Position numbers and translations under genes: made by a program. This document shows, one piece after another, positions 62,068 to 64,000 of a stretch of DNA of 64,000 nt. The stretch lies in contig JAXGXT010000001.1 in NCBI GenBank assembly GCA_040772665.1, positions 400,592-464,591 on the forward strand, read 5' to 3'. Every line of letters starts with the position of its first letter. Positions within the stretch are counted from its first letter, which is position 1. This DNA comes from JAXGXT01 sp040772665. Lineage in GTDB: Bacteria > Bacillota > Clostridia > Lachnospirales > Anaerotignaceae. Below the pieces are notes generated by a model. That model saw only the letters and a program-made list of their open reading frames with translations. It did not search any database and had not been told where the DNA came from.

Positions 62068-62097
62068 TTGTCAGACGTTTGATGTCTGTTGTATAAA
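62068..62097 (+). promoter_or_regulatory. Promoter/operator of the dehydratase gene
   Basis: TTGTCA (62068-62073), 18 bases, TATAAA (62092-62097). The spacer is filled by CAGACGTTTGATGTCTG (62072-62088), an inverted repeat with CAGAC/GTCTG arms, whose AGACGTTTGATGT part recurs in the leader of the gntR gene. Confidence 0.68.
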
Positions 62098-62280
62098 CAA
62101 TAATTAACACATCAAAAATAAAGTTAAAAATACATTTAGCCTTTTAAACTAAAGTATCAAGGCAGAAGTTTATGAGATTAAAATAATTTCATCAACCAAT
62201 GCCCTTAAATTTAATAAAGAATGAAGTCTTTAATAAAAAGCGCCATTCATTCTTCAAATCAACCTAAAGGAGGAATAACA

Positions 62281-63951
62281 TTGAGAAGCGAGATAACAAC
62301 AAAAGGACTTGATAAGTCTACGCAAAGAGCACTTTATTATGCCATGGGTGTTCTGCCCGAGGAATTGGAAAAACCGCTTATTGCAGTGGTAAACTCACAA
62401 AATGACACGATGCCCGGACATAGAAACCTTGATGAAATATCAAGAGCCGTAAAAGAAGGAATATATCAGGCAGGAGGAACACCAATAGAATTTCCCACCA
62501 TTGCAATCTGCGACGGAATTGCCATGGGGCACTACGGAATGCACTATCCTTTGGCAAGCCGTGAACTGATTGCAGACTCCATAGAATGTATGGTAAATGC
62601 ACATGCATATGACGCAATGGTGCTTGTAAGCAACTGTGATAAAATTACACCTGGTATGCTTATGGCGGCTGCAAGACTTAATATTCCCTCTATTGTAATA
62701 GCAGGCGGAACAATGGATACAGGCCGTTATAATAACCAGAAAACCAGCTTTGTCGAGCTTATCGAAACTCAGGGACTTTTAAAACGAGGAAAAATAACCC
62801 AGGGTGAAATGCATGAATTTGAACAAAGTGCAATGCCCGGCTGCGGTGCATGTAACGAACTTGGCACAGGCAACACAATGGTTTATCTTGCCGAAGCCTT
62901 GGGAATGAGCCTTCCCGGCTCTGCAACTCCCGCAAACACAGGTGCAAGAATTGCCCTTGCAAAAAGAACGGGAATAAAAATTGTTGAGCTTGTAAAAAAC
63001 AATATCTGTCCAAAAGATATTATTACAAAAGAAGCAATGCATAATGCGCTTGTTGTAACCATGGCAATCGGCGGAAGCTCAAACTCCATGCTTCATTTGC
63101 CTGCTGTTGCCCATGAAGCGGGAATAGATTTTAGTTTCGATGAAGTGGAAGAAATCTGCGACACAACACCACAGCTTTCAAAAATTAAACCCTCCGGTGA
63201 TGATTATCCCGTTGACTTTGCCAGAGCAGGCGGCGTGGCAGGGCTTATGGGTCTGCTGCATACATACGGATTGATAAAAGATAATATAACCGTTACGGGA
63301 AAATCTGTGTTTGAAAATGTAAAAAATGCAAAAATTTTAGACTCAAACGTAATAAGAACAAAAGAAACTGCATTTTCACAAACAGGCGGACTTAAAATAC
63401 TTTACGGCAACCTTGCTCCTGAAGGCTCTATTTGCAAAAAGGCAGGTGTTCTGCCTGAAATGATGACTCATACAGGGCCGGCAAGAGTTTTTGACCAAGA
63501 GGAGCCTGCTGTAAAAGCTATTTATAACGGCGAAATAAACCCGGGAGATGTAATCGTAGTTCGTTATGAAGGGCCAAAAGGCGGCCCGGGCATGAGAGAA
63601 ATGCTTAGCCCAACAGCCGCAATTATGGGCATGGGGCTTGGGGACAGTGTGGCTTTGGTTACAGACGGCCGTTTTTCAGGTGCGTCAAGGGGTGCCGCAG
63701 TGGGTCATGTAAGCCCTGAAGCCGCCGAAGGCGGACTTATTGCCTTCATTGAAGAGGGCGACAGCATTACAATAGATATAGACGGCGGATTAATTCAGCT
63801 TAACGTTGAAGACGAGGAAATCGAAAAAAGAAAACAAGGCTGGGAAGCACCTATGCCCCCTGTATATGAAGGAAGTTATCTTGAAAGATATTCTAAGCTT
63901 GTAAAATCAGCAATGGCAGGGGCTGTATTTAGAAGAGGAAAAGAATTATAA
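62281..63951 (+). CDS. IlvD/Edd-family dehydratase
   Basis: 556-aa Fe-S dehydratase. Cluster ligands likely include Cys119 (SNCDKITPGM) and Cys188 or Cys191 (MPGCGACNELGTGNTM); the first position reads PGH as in [4Fe-4S]-type IlvD, not PC. The rest follows the family: GSSNSMLHLPAVAHEAGI, RAGGVAGLM, EGPKGGPGMREML and DGRFSGASRGAAVGHVSPEA. TTG at 62281 is chosen, behind AAAGGAGGA. It could be dihydroxy-acid dehydratase (ilvD), but the unusual GACNELGTGNTM motif, lack of ilv neighbours and the FCD/GntR regulator favour a sugar-acid or related hydroxyacid dehydratase. Confidence 0.85.
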   Translation: MRSEITTKGLDKSTQRALYYAMGVLPEELEKPLIAVVNSQNDTMPGHRNLDEISRAVKEGIYQAGGTPIEFPTIAICDGIAMGHYGMHYPLASRELIADSIECMVNAHAYDAMVLVSNCDKITPGMLMAAARLNIPSIVIAGGTMDTGRYNNQKTSFVELIETQGLLKRGKITQGEMHEFEQSAMPGCGACNELGTGNTMVYLAEALGMSLPGSATPANTGARIALAKRTGIKIVELVKNNICPKDIITKEAMHNALVVTMAIGGSSNSMLHLPAVAHEAGIDFSFDEVEEICDTTPQLSKIKPSGDDYPVDFARAGGVAGLMGLLHTYGLIKDNITVTGKSVFENVKNAKILDSNVIRTKETAFSQTGGLKILYGNLAPEGSICKKAGVLPEMMTHTGPARVFDQEEPAVKAIYNGEINPGDVIVVRYEGPKGGPGMREMLSPTAAIMGMGLGDSVALVTDGRFSGASRGAAVGHVSPEAAEGGLIAFIEEGDSITIDIDGGLIQLNVEDEEIEKRKQGWEAPMPPVYEGSYLERYSKLVKSAMAGAVFRRGKEL

Positions 63952-63978
63952 AATAAACAAAAAAGTTTCAATAAAAAG

Positions 63979-64000
63979 GGGGTATCCGAAAGGATACCCC
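63979..64000 (+). terminator. Terminator after the dehydratase gene (cut by window end)
   Basis: GGGGTATCC-GAAA-GGATACCCC, a 9-bp stem with a GAAA tetraloop, ends exactly at the window edge; a T-run would lie outside. Confidence 0.75.

Noticed and set aside
62281..63951. Firm assignment as ilvD (dihydroxy-acid dehydratase)
   Set aside because: Cluster-motif differences and regulatory context make the substrate uncertain, so only the family is given.

Overview
The window comes from a low-GC, flagellated, anaerobic Firmicute of class Clostridia. The evidence is the 16S/23S sequence, A+T-rich intergenic DNA, strong AGGAGG ribosome-binding sites with many TTG starts, an anaerobic (cobalt-early) cobalamin pathway, a hybrid-cluster protein, and several TRAP transporters with FCD/GntR and LacI regulators. 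The 16S sequence looks like a Lachnospirales/cluster XIV relative, but genus cannot be fixed by eye.

Positions 1-9.5 kb hold one minus-strand cobalamin operon running cbiK-cbiD-cbiL-cbiF-cbiG-cbiH-cbiJET (a triple fusion)-cbiA-cobT-cobU, the last cut by the window edge. Positions 9.7-16.1 kb hold a TRAP transporter plus a LarA-type (nickel-pincer) racemase operon, facing two tandem FCD/GntR regulators. A shared GACATAC(C/G)ATGT operator lies in both promoters. Positions 16.3-20.9 kb hold an M20 carbamoylase-type amidohydrolase with two uncharacterised membrane proteins. They sit behind a sigma-54 type promoter and next to a PAS-AAA+-Fis activator.

Positions 21.2-28.4 kb are a large rRNA/tRNA operon on the minus strand: three tandem promoters, 16S, 5S, tRNA-Ile, tRNA-Ala, 23S, a second identical 5S, then Pro, His, Lys, Leu(AAG), Gly, Gln(TTG) and Gln(CTG), and a terminator. 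The extra 5S between 16S and 23S and the Leu(AAG) tRNA are unusual.

Positions 28.4-41.3 kb hold an XRE regulator with a membrane partner, a potABCD polyamine importer whose ATPase carries a duplicated Ig-like insert, a HAD phosphatase, an ABC-F ATPase, an EamA exporter, a MATE exporter, an MsrA-MsrB lipoprotein and a Usp. Positions 41.5-43.4 kb hold a flagellin gene with a sigma-28 type promoter and a leader hairpin resembling a CsrA site. Positions 43.7-48.1 kb form a nitrosative/oxygen-stress cluster: hemerythrin, an unrecognised His/Cys-rich protein, Hcp fused to DUF1858, a YgbA-family protein and a Crp/Fnr (HcpR-like) regulator. Positions 48.3-51.6 kb are the trans-translation and RNA-decay set rnr-smpB-ssrA.

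Positions 52.0-60.8 kb hold a LacI-controlled catabolic operon: TRAP transporter, DUF6282-type hydrolase, cupin, CoA-transferase A/B, thiolase and HpcH/HpaI aldolase. It probably imports and cleaves a beta-keto-type acid. Positions 61.2-64 kb hold an FCD/GntR regulator and an IlvD/Edd-family dehydratase sharing an operator. Four gene-free gaps (36.4, 40.3, 43.4 and 51.7 kb) contain related copies of a mosaic palindromic repeat family, MITE-like in one copy.
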